This document shows, in pieces, positions 7,652 through 15,164 of a stretch of 64,000 bases of DNA. The stretch spans positions 186,001 to 250,000 of the forward strand of contig CAJTUK010000001.1 of the NCBI GenBank assembly GCA_910579525.1, read 5' to 3'. Under the pieces are notes generated by a model. That model had not been told where the DNA came from. It saw only the letters and a program-made list of their open reading frames with translations, and did not search any database. The DNA comes from an uncultured Christensenella sp. (lineage in GTDB: Bacteria > Bacillota > Clostridia > Christensenellales > Borkfalkiaceae). A program made the translations under genes and the position numbers. The stretch's first letter is position 1. Every line of letters begins with the position of its first letter.

Positions 7652-7879
7652 ATGGCTATCGGGATTTTGTATTTGTTTTTGACCTTTTTATTTTGTTTTA
7701 TTCTCGTTCATCTTCTAAAACTTGCTTTTTTAGGAATAACTTATCTTAAAAAACCGCCTGAAAAACAAGAAAAACCGACCCCCGCAAAGGAGCCGGTGTA
7801 TTATATAGTGGAAAAAAAGCGAGCCAAAAAGGCCAATTATTCAGAACCCAAAGAAATCGAGTTCAAAAAAGAAGGTTAA
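7652..7879 (+). CDS. Small single-span membrane protein, unknown function
   Basis: 75 residues: one N-terminal transmembrane helix (about 3-30, Phe/Leu-rich) followed by a highly charged Lys/Glu/Pro tail with PPEKQEKPTPAKEP. No family recognised. There is no Shine-Dalgarno sequence; TATGCT at 7640-7645 lies 7 bp before the ATG, which would make the mRNA leaderless, but no good -35 box sits at the right distance. It converges on rsfS with only 4 bp between the stop codons. Confidence 0.6.
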   Translation: MAIGILYLFLTFLFCFILVHLLKLAFLGITYLKKPPEKQEKPTPAKEPVYYIVEKKRAKKANYSEPKEIEFKKEG

Positions 7880-7883
7880 AAAA

Positions 7884-8234
7884 TCAGTCCTCGTATTTTA
7901 CGAGATTTTCGCCGTCTTCCCAAAGACGTTCGAGATTATAAAAATCACGTTCTTCGTCGCCGAAAATATGAACTATTACGTCGGCGTAGTCCAAAACAGC
8001 CCATCTGCCTTCTCTCACGCCTTCACTGCGGCGCGGAACGAGCCCGTGCTGTTTATCCAAAAGTTCTTCGAGATTTTCCCCCAAAGATTTTACGTGCGTT
8101 TTTGACGTGCCGCCCGCCACCACAAAATAGTCGCAAAGGCTGGTTTTATGCTCAACGGCTATATAAACTATTCCCTTCGCCTTTTTCGACGAAAGATATT
8201 TGCAAATTAACAGTACTTTTTCTTTACTTGTCAT
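7884..8234 (-). CDS. rsfS: Ribosomal silencing factor RsfS
   Basis: 116 residues, the usual length of the family (DUF143/Iojap). RsfS binds uL14 on the 50S subunit and blocks subunit joining when nutrients run short. Family signature regions are clear: CDYFVVAGGTSKTHVKSL, the RWAVLDYADVIVHIF block and the ending FYNLERLWEDG. It overlaps the end of the nadD-yqeK gene by 11 bp, with GGAG placed before its ATG, so the two are translationally coupled. A nadD-yqeK-rsfS order is standard in Firmicutes. Confidence 0.93.
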   Translation of the reverse strand: MTSKEKVLLICKYLSSKKAKGIVYIAVEHKTSLCDYFVVAGGTSKTHVKSLGENLEELLDKQHGLVPRRSEGVREGRWAVLDYADVIVHIFGDEERDFYNLERLWEDGENLVKYED

Positions 8235-9357
8235 AAGTCTCCTTCATATATTTAAGGGCGCGCTCCGTCAAAGGACTTATTTCGGCGCCCGTACTCTTCA
8301 AATAATCAATCTGTCTTTCGAGCGCGGAAACAAAACATTCGTCTATTCCGCGCTTTAATTTTGCCCGCAACTTTTCAACTCCTTCAAAATCGTGTCCCTC
8401 TTCGAGCAGGTCGGCGAGATAAACGAGTTTTTCGAGTTTGCTCATATTTTCCCGCCCCGTGGTGTGATAGCGCACGGCATTTAAAATATCGGTATCCGTC
8501 ACCCCGAAAATCCGTTCGGCTACATACGCGCCCGCATACTGATGTATTACCGTAGGCGGCGTTTTGGGCGGCGGAGTAAATCCTTTTAGTTCTTCGGCGC
8601 AAGGAGAAAGATATTTTGCGCAGTCGTGCAAAGCGGCGGCAACAATTGCGTCCTCTTCGAAAACGCGAGCCGCGCGGGCGTTTTCCGCCGCGCAAACGGC
8701 AACCCTTACGGTATGCGCCCACCTGTCATCGGTAAGATATTTTTTTACCTCGCGCAAGTTTGGCATGGCGTAAACGTTTTTATCTTTAAGATATTTTTTA
8801 ACGGCTCCGGGAACGTAAGCGCCCGTATCTTCGCCGAGGGCGGACAAAACTCTTATGCGGGTAGAGCTGACCGCTTTGCCCACGTAACCGAACCTAACCA
8901 CGCCGGTTTTGAATTTTGCAGTGAAATTTTTAATATCGACGGAAAGTTCCGCTTCGTCTTCGCGTGCGCAAACGGCAAGAGTAACGCACTTTAAAATTTC
9001 TTCGGGTTCGCGCCAGAGGTGAAACGAACGAAGCATATCGGCGCCGACGATAAAATAAAGTTCGTCGTCTTTATAAAGTTTTTTAAAGCGGCGACATGTT
9101 ACGTAGGAATAACTTATGCCACCGCGCTTTATTTCGCAGTCGGATACCTCCACCCCGTCCACGCCTTTAAAAGCGACGCGGCACATTTCGAGCCTTTCCC
9201 GAGGGCGGGCGGTTAACGAGGTGCGTTTATGCGGCGAAACCGCCGTGGGAATTACAACGACTTTATCCAGTCCGAGTTCTGATATAGCGGATTTTACTAT
9301 ATTTATATGTTCGTTATGGACGGGATTGAAAGCCCCGCCGTACAGTGCGATTTTCAT
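8224..9357 (-). CDS. nadD: Bifunctional NadD-YqeK fusion: nicotinate-nucleotide adenylyltransferase plus HD-domain hydrolase
   Basis: 377 residues. Residues 1-195 are NadD: GGAFNPVHNEH (7-17), SPHK (41-44) and SSTRIR (164-169) are the nucleotidyltransferase motifs; it makes nicotinate adenine dinucleotide, the penultimate step of NAD synthesis. Residues 200-377 are an HD-superfamily domain like YqeK, with His215, His244-Asp245 (ALHDCAKY) and an RYHTTGR block; YqeK proteins cleave diadenosine tetraphosphate symmetrically. In Bacillus these are separate adjacent genes; here they form one continuous frame. No Shine-Dalgarno sequence is evident before ATG 9357. rsfS follows with an 11-bp overlap. 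All metal-binding residues expected for HD are visible. Confidence 0.92.
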   Translation of the reverse strand: MKIALYGGAFNPVHNEHINIVKSAISELGLDKVVVIPTAVSPHKRTSLTARPRERLEMCRVAFKGVDGVEVSDCEIKRGGISYSYVTCRRFKKLYKDDELYFIVGADMLRSFHLWREPEEILKCVTLAVCAREDEAELSVDIKNFTAKFKTGVVRFGYVGKAVSSTRIRVLSALGEDTGAYVPGAVKKYLKDKNVYAMPNLREVKKYLTDDRWAHTVRVAVCAAENARAARVFEEDAIVAAALHDCAKYLSPCAEELKGFTPPPKTPPTVIHQYAGAYVAERIFGVTDTDILNAVRYHTTGRENMSKLEKLVYLADLLEEGHDFEGVEKLRAKLKRGIDECFVSALERQIDYLKSTGAEISPLTERALKYMKETYDK

Positions 9358-9387
9358 TGAATATTATTTAATATTTAAGTCAATAAC

Positions 9388-10137
9388 ATGCGTATGAAAA
9401 GACTCAATTTACCTTTGATTTTAGACACGCTGTTTGCGGGAACATGCGCGTTTCTTCTGTTTTTTACCGCAATACGGTTCTATACGAAAAGCGCCGTTTT
9501 AGGGCTTATTTTCGGCATATGCGGGGGGCTGTTGTTCGGCGCGCTCGGGTTTTTGTACATAAGCGGAAAGCAGAACAAGCATATTTTACTCAGCCGCGAC
9601 GAAAAAAACAAAAAACTTTTGGCGCTGCACCTGTCGCTTTCACGCGACGAGTATATACGGAAGTTGTTTAAAGACGCATTGGGAGAAACCGCAAAAATGC
9701 GCGGTAAACGCGTTATATCCGAGGGGCAATCGTGTTTTTTTAACTTTAAAATGGACCCTTTGAACGAGGACGACGTAGCACGCGTTATAAAATTCAAAAC
9801 GGAAGATAAAAAAGTAATTTATTGCAATACCGCGTCGGGAGAAGCCGCCGCGCTTGCAAATCACTTTTCCATAAAACTTACCGGCATAGACGAAGTATTT
9901 GCATTATTGAAAGAAAATAATATGTTACCGGAAAAATACGTTTATGAAGAAGCAAAAAAAGAAAAGTTTTTCAAACGCGTCAAATCGCGTTTTTCGAAAA
10001 AAATCTGTGCGCCTTTGTTCTGGTCGGGCGCGGCTCTGCTTGCGTTGAGTTATTTTACGTTTTTTCCGATTTATTATATTATCAGCGGAGGAATTATGCT
10101 GATACTTTCCGCAGTTTCACTTGTTGTCAACGCTTAA
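9388..10137 (+). CDS. Four-span membrane protein of unknown function
   Basis: 249 residues. Two transmembrane helices near the N-terminus (about 9-30 and 35-58), a soluble domain of about 145 residues with alternating basic and acidic stretches, then two helices at the C-terminus (about 207-226 and 229-247). The soluble part contains VIKFKTEDKKVIYCNTASGEAAALANHF, which looks like a small alpha/beta domain with a nucleoside-binding flavour, but I cannot assign a family. The start could be the second ATG (9394); neither has a ribosome site. It is divergent from nadD-yqeK and converges on the CRM-domain gene with a single base between the stops. Confidence 0.6.
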   Translation: MRMKRLNLPLILDTLFAGTCAFLLFFTAIRFYTKSAVLGLIFGICGGLLFGALGFLYISGKQNKHILLSRDEKNKKLLALHLSLSRDEYIRKLFKDALGETAKMRGKRVISEGQSCFFNFKMDPLNEDDVARVIKFKTEDKKVIYCNTASGEAAALANHFSIKLTGIDEVFALLKENNMLPEKYVYEEAKKEKFFKRVKSRFSKKICAPLFWSGAALLALSYFTFFPIYYIISGGIMLILSAVSLVVNA

Positions 10138-10138
10138 A

Positions 10139-10432
10139 TCAAAGGCTTATATGCTCAACGTCCTTGCGCTTCGATTTACGGTATAAAACCGCTTTTCTGC
10201 CTATTACTATAACACACTCGGCTCCGAGTCTGTCGGCAAGCTCGCGCCCAAGCTCCTGCGGAACGCCGTCCGCATTTTCAAGAATATTTATTTTTATCAA
10301 CTCGCGTTTTTCCAGACAGTCTGAAAAACTTGCAAGCATATTTTCGCCGATGCCTTCCTTGCCCACCTGCCCTATCGGTTGCAGATTTGCGGCAAGGGAT
10401 TTTAATTTACTGCGCTGTTTAGACGTCAACAT
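10139..10432 (-). CDS. yhbY: YhbY-type CRM-domain RNA-binding protein
   Basis: 97 residues from ATG 10432, which has AAGGAA 6 bases upstream; an upstream TTG at 10447 is less likely. The CRM domain fills the protein: LTSKQRSKLKSLAANLQP..QVGKEG and the GxxG-like VIGRKAVLYR near the end. CRM proteins bind RNA, and YhbY associates with the pre-50S ribosome. It sits at the end of the MBL-rho-obgE run, a setting that fits ribosome assembly. Confidence 0.88.
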   Translation of the reverse strand: MLTSKQRSKLKSLAANLQPIGQVGKEGIGENMLASFSDCLEKRELIKINILENADGVPQELGRELADRLGAECVIVIGRKAVLYRKSKRKDVEHISL

Positions 10433-10459
10433 ATCAATTTCCTTCAATTTAATATAGGC

Positions 10460-11740
10460 TTACGGCACAAAATCGAACTCCACTTCCCCTATCGAGACGG
10501 TGTCATTTTCTTTTATGCCCATTTCTTTAAGTTTTGTTATAACGCCCTTTTCACGCAAAATCTTTTGAAAATACGCCATTGAATCGGGATCGTTGAGCAC
10601 TACGTTGCGGCAAAGCATATCCACGAGGTCGCCCACAACAAAATATACGCCGCCGTCAAGATAAATTTCGAAGCCGAGATTACCGCTCTTGCGGTAAGTG
10701 AAGTCTTCGTCAACCTCAACGCGAGAAACCGGCGGCAAAGTCTGAAGTTTTTCGAAAACGGCTTGAACCAATTCGTCGGTACCGCTGCCGTCTACCGCGG
10801 TAAGCGTAAATATTTTATAGCGCCTGCAATACTTTTTTTTGAAAATTTTAACGTTTTCTGCCGCGCCGTAAACGTCGCATTTGTTTAAAGCTATTATCTG
10901 CGGAAGCGAGGCGAGTTTTTTGGAATACCCCTTTAACTCCTCGTTTATTTTTTTGAAGTCTTCAACGGGGTCGCGCCCTTCGGCACCGGAAATATCCACT
11001 ACGTGAACAAGCATTCGCGTTCTTTCGATATGCTTTAAAAAGTCGTGACCGAGACCGGCGCCATCCGACGCGCCTTCGATAAGTCCGGGGATATCCGCGG
11101 CGACAAAAGAATTATCGTAATATTTAACCACGCCTAGATTAGGCGAAAGCGTAGTGAAATGGTAATTGGCAATTTTGGGTTTTGCCGCCGAAATTTTTGA
11201 AAGTAACGTTGATTTACCCACGTTGGGGAAGCCTATAATGCCTACGTCCGCTATAACTTTAAGTTCGAGGGCAAGCACGTGAGGCTGTGTGACTTCGCCC
11301 TTCTGCGCGAAATTGGGAGCGTGTCTGCGCGAAGTTGTGAACCTTACGTTGCCCTTGCCGCCTCTGCCGCCTTCGGCTACCAGCTTTTTTTCGCCGTTTT
11401 CAAACATATCGGCTATTACCGCGCCCGTTTCGAAATCCTTTACTACCGTACCCGCGGGGACTTTTATTATAACGTCGTCGCCGCTTTTGCCGAAGCATTT
11501 GTTTGAACCGCCCCGTTCGCCGTCGCCCGCAAAATATTTGGCGATATACCTGAAAGCCAGTAAATCGTTTACGTTTGAGTCAGCCTGAATATAGACGTTA
11601 CCGCCGTTACCGCCGTCGCCGCCGTCGGGTCCGCAGGCGGGCTTGCCTTTGAAGGATTTGAACGAATTCATACCGTCGCCGCCGTCGCCCGATTTTATAG
11701 TTATTTTAACTTTATCTATAAATAAATTTTTATCAGCCAT
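10460..11740 (-). CDS. obgE: GTPase ObgE/CgtA, 50S subunit assembly
   Basis: 426 residues with the full three-domain Obg layout: a glycine-rich Obg domain (1-158; GGDGG and GGRGGKGN), a G domain with GFPNVGKST (P-loop), DIPG and NKCD, and a C-terminal OCT domain (about 345-426). ObgE binds GTP/GDP, helps mature the large ribosomal subunit and is linked to stress and, in Bacillus, to sporulation. The start overlaps the end of the rho-like gene by 8 bp, so they form one operon with yhbY following after 27 bp. Confidence 0.96.
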   Translation of the reverse strand: MADKNLFIDKVKITIKSGDGGDGMNSFKSFKGKPACGPDGGDGGNGGNVYIQADSNVNDLLAFRYIAKYFAGDGERGGSNKCFGKSGDDVIIKVPAGTVVKDFETGAVIADMFENGEKKLVAEGGRGGKGNVRFTTSRRHAPNFAQKGEVTQPHVLALELKVIADVGIIGFPNVGKSTLLSKISAAKPKIANYHFTTLSPNLGVVKYYDNSFVAADIPGLIEGASDGAGLGHDFLKHIERTRMLVHVVDISGAEGRDPVEDFKKINEELKGYSKKLASLPQIIALNKCDVYGAAENVKIFKKKYCRRYKIFTLTAVDGSGTDELVQAVFEKLQTLPPVSRVEVDEDFTYRKSGNLGFEIYLDGGVYFVVGDLVDMLCRNVVLNDPDSMAYFQKILREKGVITKLKEMGIKENDTVSIGEVEFDFVP

Positions 11741-13031
11741 TTTTGTATTTTTCCGTAATCTGCCCCGCGTCGCCGCAAGATTTAACTATTTCCAGAATTT
11801 CTTCGGTAGAGAATTTTCTGCGCAAGACGTTTGCCGCTGAAAGTTCGTCGGCGGTTAAAAGAGTTTCTTCTCTTGAAGAATAAGACGATTTTGCGTCTAT
11901 AGAGGGATAAACGTGCATTGCCGCAAGTTCCGGCGAAAGGCTTAAAACGGCGTTAGCCGTAGAAAGTATAGAAGCATAATCGGGCAAAGAACGCGAGAGT
12001 GTCGAAATTACCGTAAGCGAGCCGAGCTCTTCCGCGTTGCAAGCGTTGCATAAAAGTTTTTTTGCAAGCTCCGCACCCACCGTCTCTACCAGCCCGTCGG
12101 CGAACAGTATTACTTTTTCACCAAGCTCTGCGCGGCGTTTTGCGTGTTCGAAAGCAAGTTCCGCAATCTGCGCGTTTTTAAGCGACTCGGTGCCGAAATC
12201 AGTTAAAAACTTTTCAGAGGAAGGAAACGAACGGTTTAAATCGGAGAGCTCTTCGGGCTTACCGCCGATAACAAGTAACACGGTTGAAAACTGCGGATAT
12301 TTCGCGCATATTCCAAGGGCAATTTTTTTAAGCGCGCTTGTTTTACCGCCGTTTGGCGACGAACAAATATATACTCTTTGACCGAGCGCAATCGGAGCGA
12401 ACAAGTCGCAAATTATTAAAGCCGCGTCGGAAGAATCTTTTGAAAGTACTATTCTTTCGGAAGGATATTCCCGCGGAAGTGAAGCAAAAGTTTTGCGTCC
12501 CTTTATTTCAGACGGAGTTTTTCCGTTTATTGCGTCTACGCCTATCAGCGCGGAAGTCCCGTCGTTTAAATATCTTACGGTGCCGGTTATCTTATCCCCT
12601 TCGCGCAGTGAAAACCTCGTTAAATAGAACGGAGCGACCGTGGCGTTTAGGTCTTGTGAAACAAGATTGTATTCGCCGCCCGCGCATTGAATATAACCGC
12701 AAGCCGTGACGTCGCTACGCATCGATTCGGACTCACGGTCCGATACCGTTAAAACGATTTTAGATGAATCGGAACCCGACAAGACCGAACGCCTGTATGC
12801 CCGTATTTCTTCCACAAGCTTTTCATCGTATTTATCCGATTTTGGGGGAGCCCCACGCGAAGTGAGCGGTTTTGCCTCCGCCTCGCCGCGCGCATAGTTC
12901 ATAATCGAATCGATTATATCACCCTTTTTGCCGCTGACGACCTGTGCCCGCACCTCGCGCGCAATCTGACGAACTTCGTAAATAGTCATTCCGTCGAGTT
13001 TACCGTATATGGATTTAAGTTTTTCTTCCAT
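11733..13031 (-). CDS. Rho-like protein with degenerate catalytic motifs
   Basis: 432 residues aligned along most of Rho: an N-terminal Rho_N helical part (1-45), an S1/cold-shock-like RNA-binding part (about 105-170) and the ATPase core. Key sites differ from active Rho. The Walker A loop reads SSPNGGKT (224-231); the DERPEEVT motif with catalytic Glu reads IGGKPEELS (255-263), so that acid is gone; the Walker B LLDS reads LFADG (309-313); the KGTGN segment and arginine finger (SRKIAEKR) are replaced by SLSPELAAM. The R-loop SIDAKSSYSSREETLL is kept. I infer an RNA/ATP-binding paralogue rather than a working translocase. Coupled to the MBL gene and obgE by overlaps. Confidence 0.8.
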   Translation of the reverse strand: MEEKLKSIYGKLDGMTIYEVRQIAREVRAQVVSGKKGDIIDSIMNYARGEAEAKPLTSRGAPPKSDKYDEKLVEEIRAYRRSVLSGSDSSKIVLTVSDRESESMRSDVTACGYIQCAGGEYNLVSQDLNATVAPFYLTRFSLREGDKITGTVRYLNDGTSALIGVDAINGKTPSEIKGRKTFASLPREYPSERIVLSKDSSDAALIICDLFAPIALGQRVYICSSPNGGKTSALKKIALGICAKYPQFSTVLLVIGGKPEELSDLNRSFPSSEKFLTDFGTESLKNAQIAELAFEHAKRRAELGEKVILFADGLVETVGAELAKKLLCNACNAEELGSLTVISTLSRSLPDYASILSTANAVLSLSPELAAMHVYPSIDAKSSYSSREETLLTADELSAANVLRRKFSTEEILEIVKSCGDAGQITEKYKNG

Positions 13032-13675
13032 TAAGATTTCCTCAAAACTATTATCTTGGTTTCGCCGCCCAAATCGCTACGCGAAAGTTCGACCGAGTTC
13101 CCTTCGGTTTCTTCTATACATTCGCTGTCGAAAAGGTTTAAAAATTCGTCTACCTTGTCTATATCCAACTTGCAATCTTTAGTACGGTAGTGCATGGGGA
13201 TTACTATATCGGGCATAATCCTGTCCACGTACTCTTTAGCCATTTCGGCGTCAAGCGTATAATTTCCGCCCACGGGAATCAACAGGACGTTTACGGGAAG
13301 CACCGTTTCGATTAAATCCGAGGAACAATCTTCGCCCAAATCGCCGAGGTGGCAAACGTCGATACCGTCCATACGGAATTTGAAAATTATATTTTCGCCG
13401 CGCTTTTTGCCCCTGTTTCCGTCGTGAAAGGACTTTACGGAATTTATTTCCACTCCAGATAAATCTATACTGCTCTCTTTATCTATAATTTTCGGATTAC
13501 CGCCAACTTTTTCAATAGCGTTATGGTCGTAGTGACCGTGAGACACCGTTACCGCATCGGCGGAAATTGCCGGCATATGAAAGCCGACTTCTTCCGAATA
13601 CGGGTCGCACACTATGGACGTGCCCGTACTTTCGGTAAGTTTGAAACATGAGTGACCGAGATATTCTATTTTCAT
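13031..13675 (-). CDS. Metallo-beta-lactamase-fold hydrolase (UPF0173/UlaG-like)
   Basis: 214 residues. The metal-binding motif reads SHGHYDHNA (HxHxDH), with LGDLG and a late MHYRT supplying further ligands; the start MKIEYLGHSCF is typical of the UPF0173 and L-ascorbate-6-phosphate-lactonase-like group. Cytoplasmic, no signal peptide. Substrate unknown. Its stop codon shares one base with the start of the rho-like gene, so translation is coupled. Annotated as a metal-dependent hydrolase in many Clostridia. Confidence 0.85.
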   Translation of the reverse strand: MKIEYLGHSCFKLTESTGTSIVCDPYSEEVGFHMPAISADAVTVSHGHYDHNAIEKVGGNPKIIDKESSIDLSGVEINSVKSFHDGNRGKKRGENIIFKFRMDGIDVCHLGDLGEDCSSDLIETVLPVNVLLIPVGGNYTLDAEMAKEYVDRIMPDIVIPMHYRTKDCKLDIDKVDEFLNLFDSECIEETEGNSVELSRSDLGGETKIIVLRKS

Positions 13676-13721
13676 TTAAAACTTCCCCCAGCCTTTTATA
13701 GGCTTATCTTTTGCCCGACTT

Positions 13722-14084
13722 TTACTTGCGGGAATCCGCGATAATCTGCAACGTTACGCTTTCGCCCGCGCATACGTAAGTAAGCGTGACGTTTACCGAC
13801 CTGTCGTCGTTGACTATATAAATTTTATCAGTATACACATTGAACGTGCCCGAAAGCCCGCCTTCGCCAAGAGTACACTCCGTTTCTTTACCCTGCGCAA
13901 AAATCATTTTGAGCCGCACGCGCCCGAAACGCTCTTGCGTTAACACACCGTTTGCGTATGTAAGCACGCACTTGTCGCCGTCGGTTTCGTAAAACAGCCC
14001 GAAACCCTTTACGCCCAAATTGAGCTCGCCGCGGGAGATAAACATGCCCGCTTTGCCGTTGTTGATAGTGACGTTACACTTCAA
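13722..14084 (-). CDS. DUF1934 family beta-barrel protein (YwiB-like)
   Basis: 120 residues, almost all beta-strand. The LTYANGVLTQERFGRVRLKMIFAQGKETECTL stretch and the acidic-glycine turn EGGLSGTF resemble DUF1934/YwiB proteins, small calycin-like barrels of unknown role. The N-terminus departs from the family (short first strand). Placed between tyrA and the MBL gene with gaps of about 50 bp on each side, probably one operon. Confidence 0.65.
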   Translation of the reverse strand: MKCNVTINNGKAGMFISRGELNLGVKGFGLFYETDGDKCVLTYANGVLTQERFGRVRLKMIFAQGKETECTLGEGGLSGTFNVYTDKIYIVNDDRSVNVTLTYVCAGESVTLQIIADSRK

Positions 14085-14137
14085 AATTGTCTCTCCCTTT
14101 GCTCTAACGTAAATATTATAACACGAAAGATAAAAAA

Positions 14138-14989
14138 TTACTTTAAATTTCGTACGAAAATATCGGCGTTTTCATACGTTTTTTTACTTTCTTCAAAAGT
14201 TTTTCTGCCTTGCGCGAGAATTTTTTTCAGCATATCGCCGTCGCGCGCGTCGATTGCCGATTTTATTTCTTCAAGTGAAGTTACGAGCGAGGATATTTTA
14301 GCGGAAACGTTTTCCGCGTTTAAAAGATAGAGCGACGACCATACCTCTTCGTCAACGCCCGCTATTCTCGTCATATCCTGAAAGCTCCCGCCGGTAAAGC
14401 CCAGACAACAGTCGGCATCTTCGTCCTTTATATAAGCATTAGAAACAATGTGCGCGAGTTGCGAAGTATAAGCTATTTTTTTATCGTGCACCGCCGCCGA
14501 ACAGCGCACTATTTTTTTAAAGCCCATTTCTTCGGTAAGTCTCTCTATTGCGCCGAGCGCGTTTGCGTCGGTATTTGCGTTTACGGTAATAACCATGCTC
14601 GCTCCGTCGAAAAGGTCGGCGCAGGCGGAGCATATGCCCGAAACTTCTTTACCCGCCATAGGGTGAGTGCCCACATAGTGGAAATTGCGCGATTTGCGGC
14701 ATGCTGCCGTCTCAATGTAAGATTTTACCCCGCATATATCGTACACGAAAGCACCGTTTTTGAACTCCGTTTCTTCAATGAACTTAACCGCAGCTTCGGG
14801 CGGAAGCGCGACGAACACGATATCGTAACCGCAAAAACTTTCCGCCTTGCCGTCTATAATTCCGTTATTTAAGGCATATTCGAGGGGCAACGGCGATCTG
14901 TTCCAACCGTCTACGATGTGCCCAGCGCGTTTTAACGCAAGACAGACGGAACCGCCTATTATACCCAAACCGGCAACGCAAATTTTCAT
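14138..14989 (-). CDS. tyrA: Prephenate dehydrogenase
   Basis: 283 residues from ATG 14989 (AAGG 6 bases upstream; an upstream GTG at 14998 lies on the ribosome site and is rejected). The Rossmann motif GLGIIGGS begins at residue 6, followed by FVALPPEA and the catalytic region YVGTHPMAGKEVSG with the conserved His. The enzyme oxidises prephenate to 4-hydroxyphenylpyruvate for tyrosine. There is no chorismate-mutase or ACT domain. It is the first gene after a good promoter (15024-15052); aroA lies 10 kb away in another operon. Confidence 0.93.
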   Translation of the reverse strand: MKICVAGLGIIGGSVCLALKRAGHIVDGWNRSPLPLEYALNNGIIDGKAESFCGYDIVFVALPPEAAVKFIEETEFKNGAFVYDICGVKSYIETAACRKSRNFHYVGTHPMAGKEVSGICSACADLFDGASMVITVNANTDANALGAIERLTEEMGFKKIVRCSAAVHDKKIAYTSQLAHIVSNAYIKDEDADCCLGFTGGSFQDMTRIAGVDEEVWSSLYLLNAENVSAKISSLVTSLEEIKSAIDARDGDMLKKILAQGRKTFEESKKTYENADIFVRNLK

Positions 14990-15023
14990 GTAACACACCT
15001 TAAAACGACAAATATTCTATTTT

Positions 15024-15052
15024 ATTATACCACGGCGCAGGGATTAATTCAA
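15024..15052 (-). promoter_or_regulatory. Promoter of the tyrA operon
   Basis: Minus strand TTGAAT (15047-15052), 17 bp, TATAAT (15024-15029). Predicted start near 15017, about 28 nt before ATG 14989. Back to back with the pgk promoter. Confidence 0.8.
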
Positions 15053-15096
15053 CACTTTTAGTCGCCGTTTAAAAATCATTTTACGCTTTTATTTCA

Positions 15097-15125
15097 TTGA
15101 CTTTTTTGCGCGTTCGGCTTATAAT
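15097..15125 (+). promoter_or_regulatory. Promoter of pgk
   Basis: TTGACT (15097-15102), 17 bp, TATAAT (15120-15125). Predicted start near 15132, leaving a leader of about 33 nt with AAGGAG before the ATG. Confidence 0.85.
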
Positions 15126-15164
15126 GTTTAAGTATAAAAATATTTATTTCAAGGAGCAAAAACA

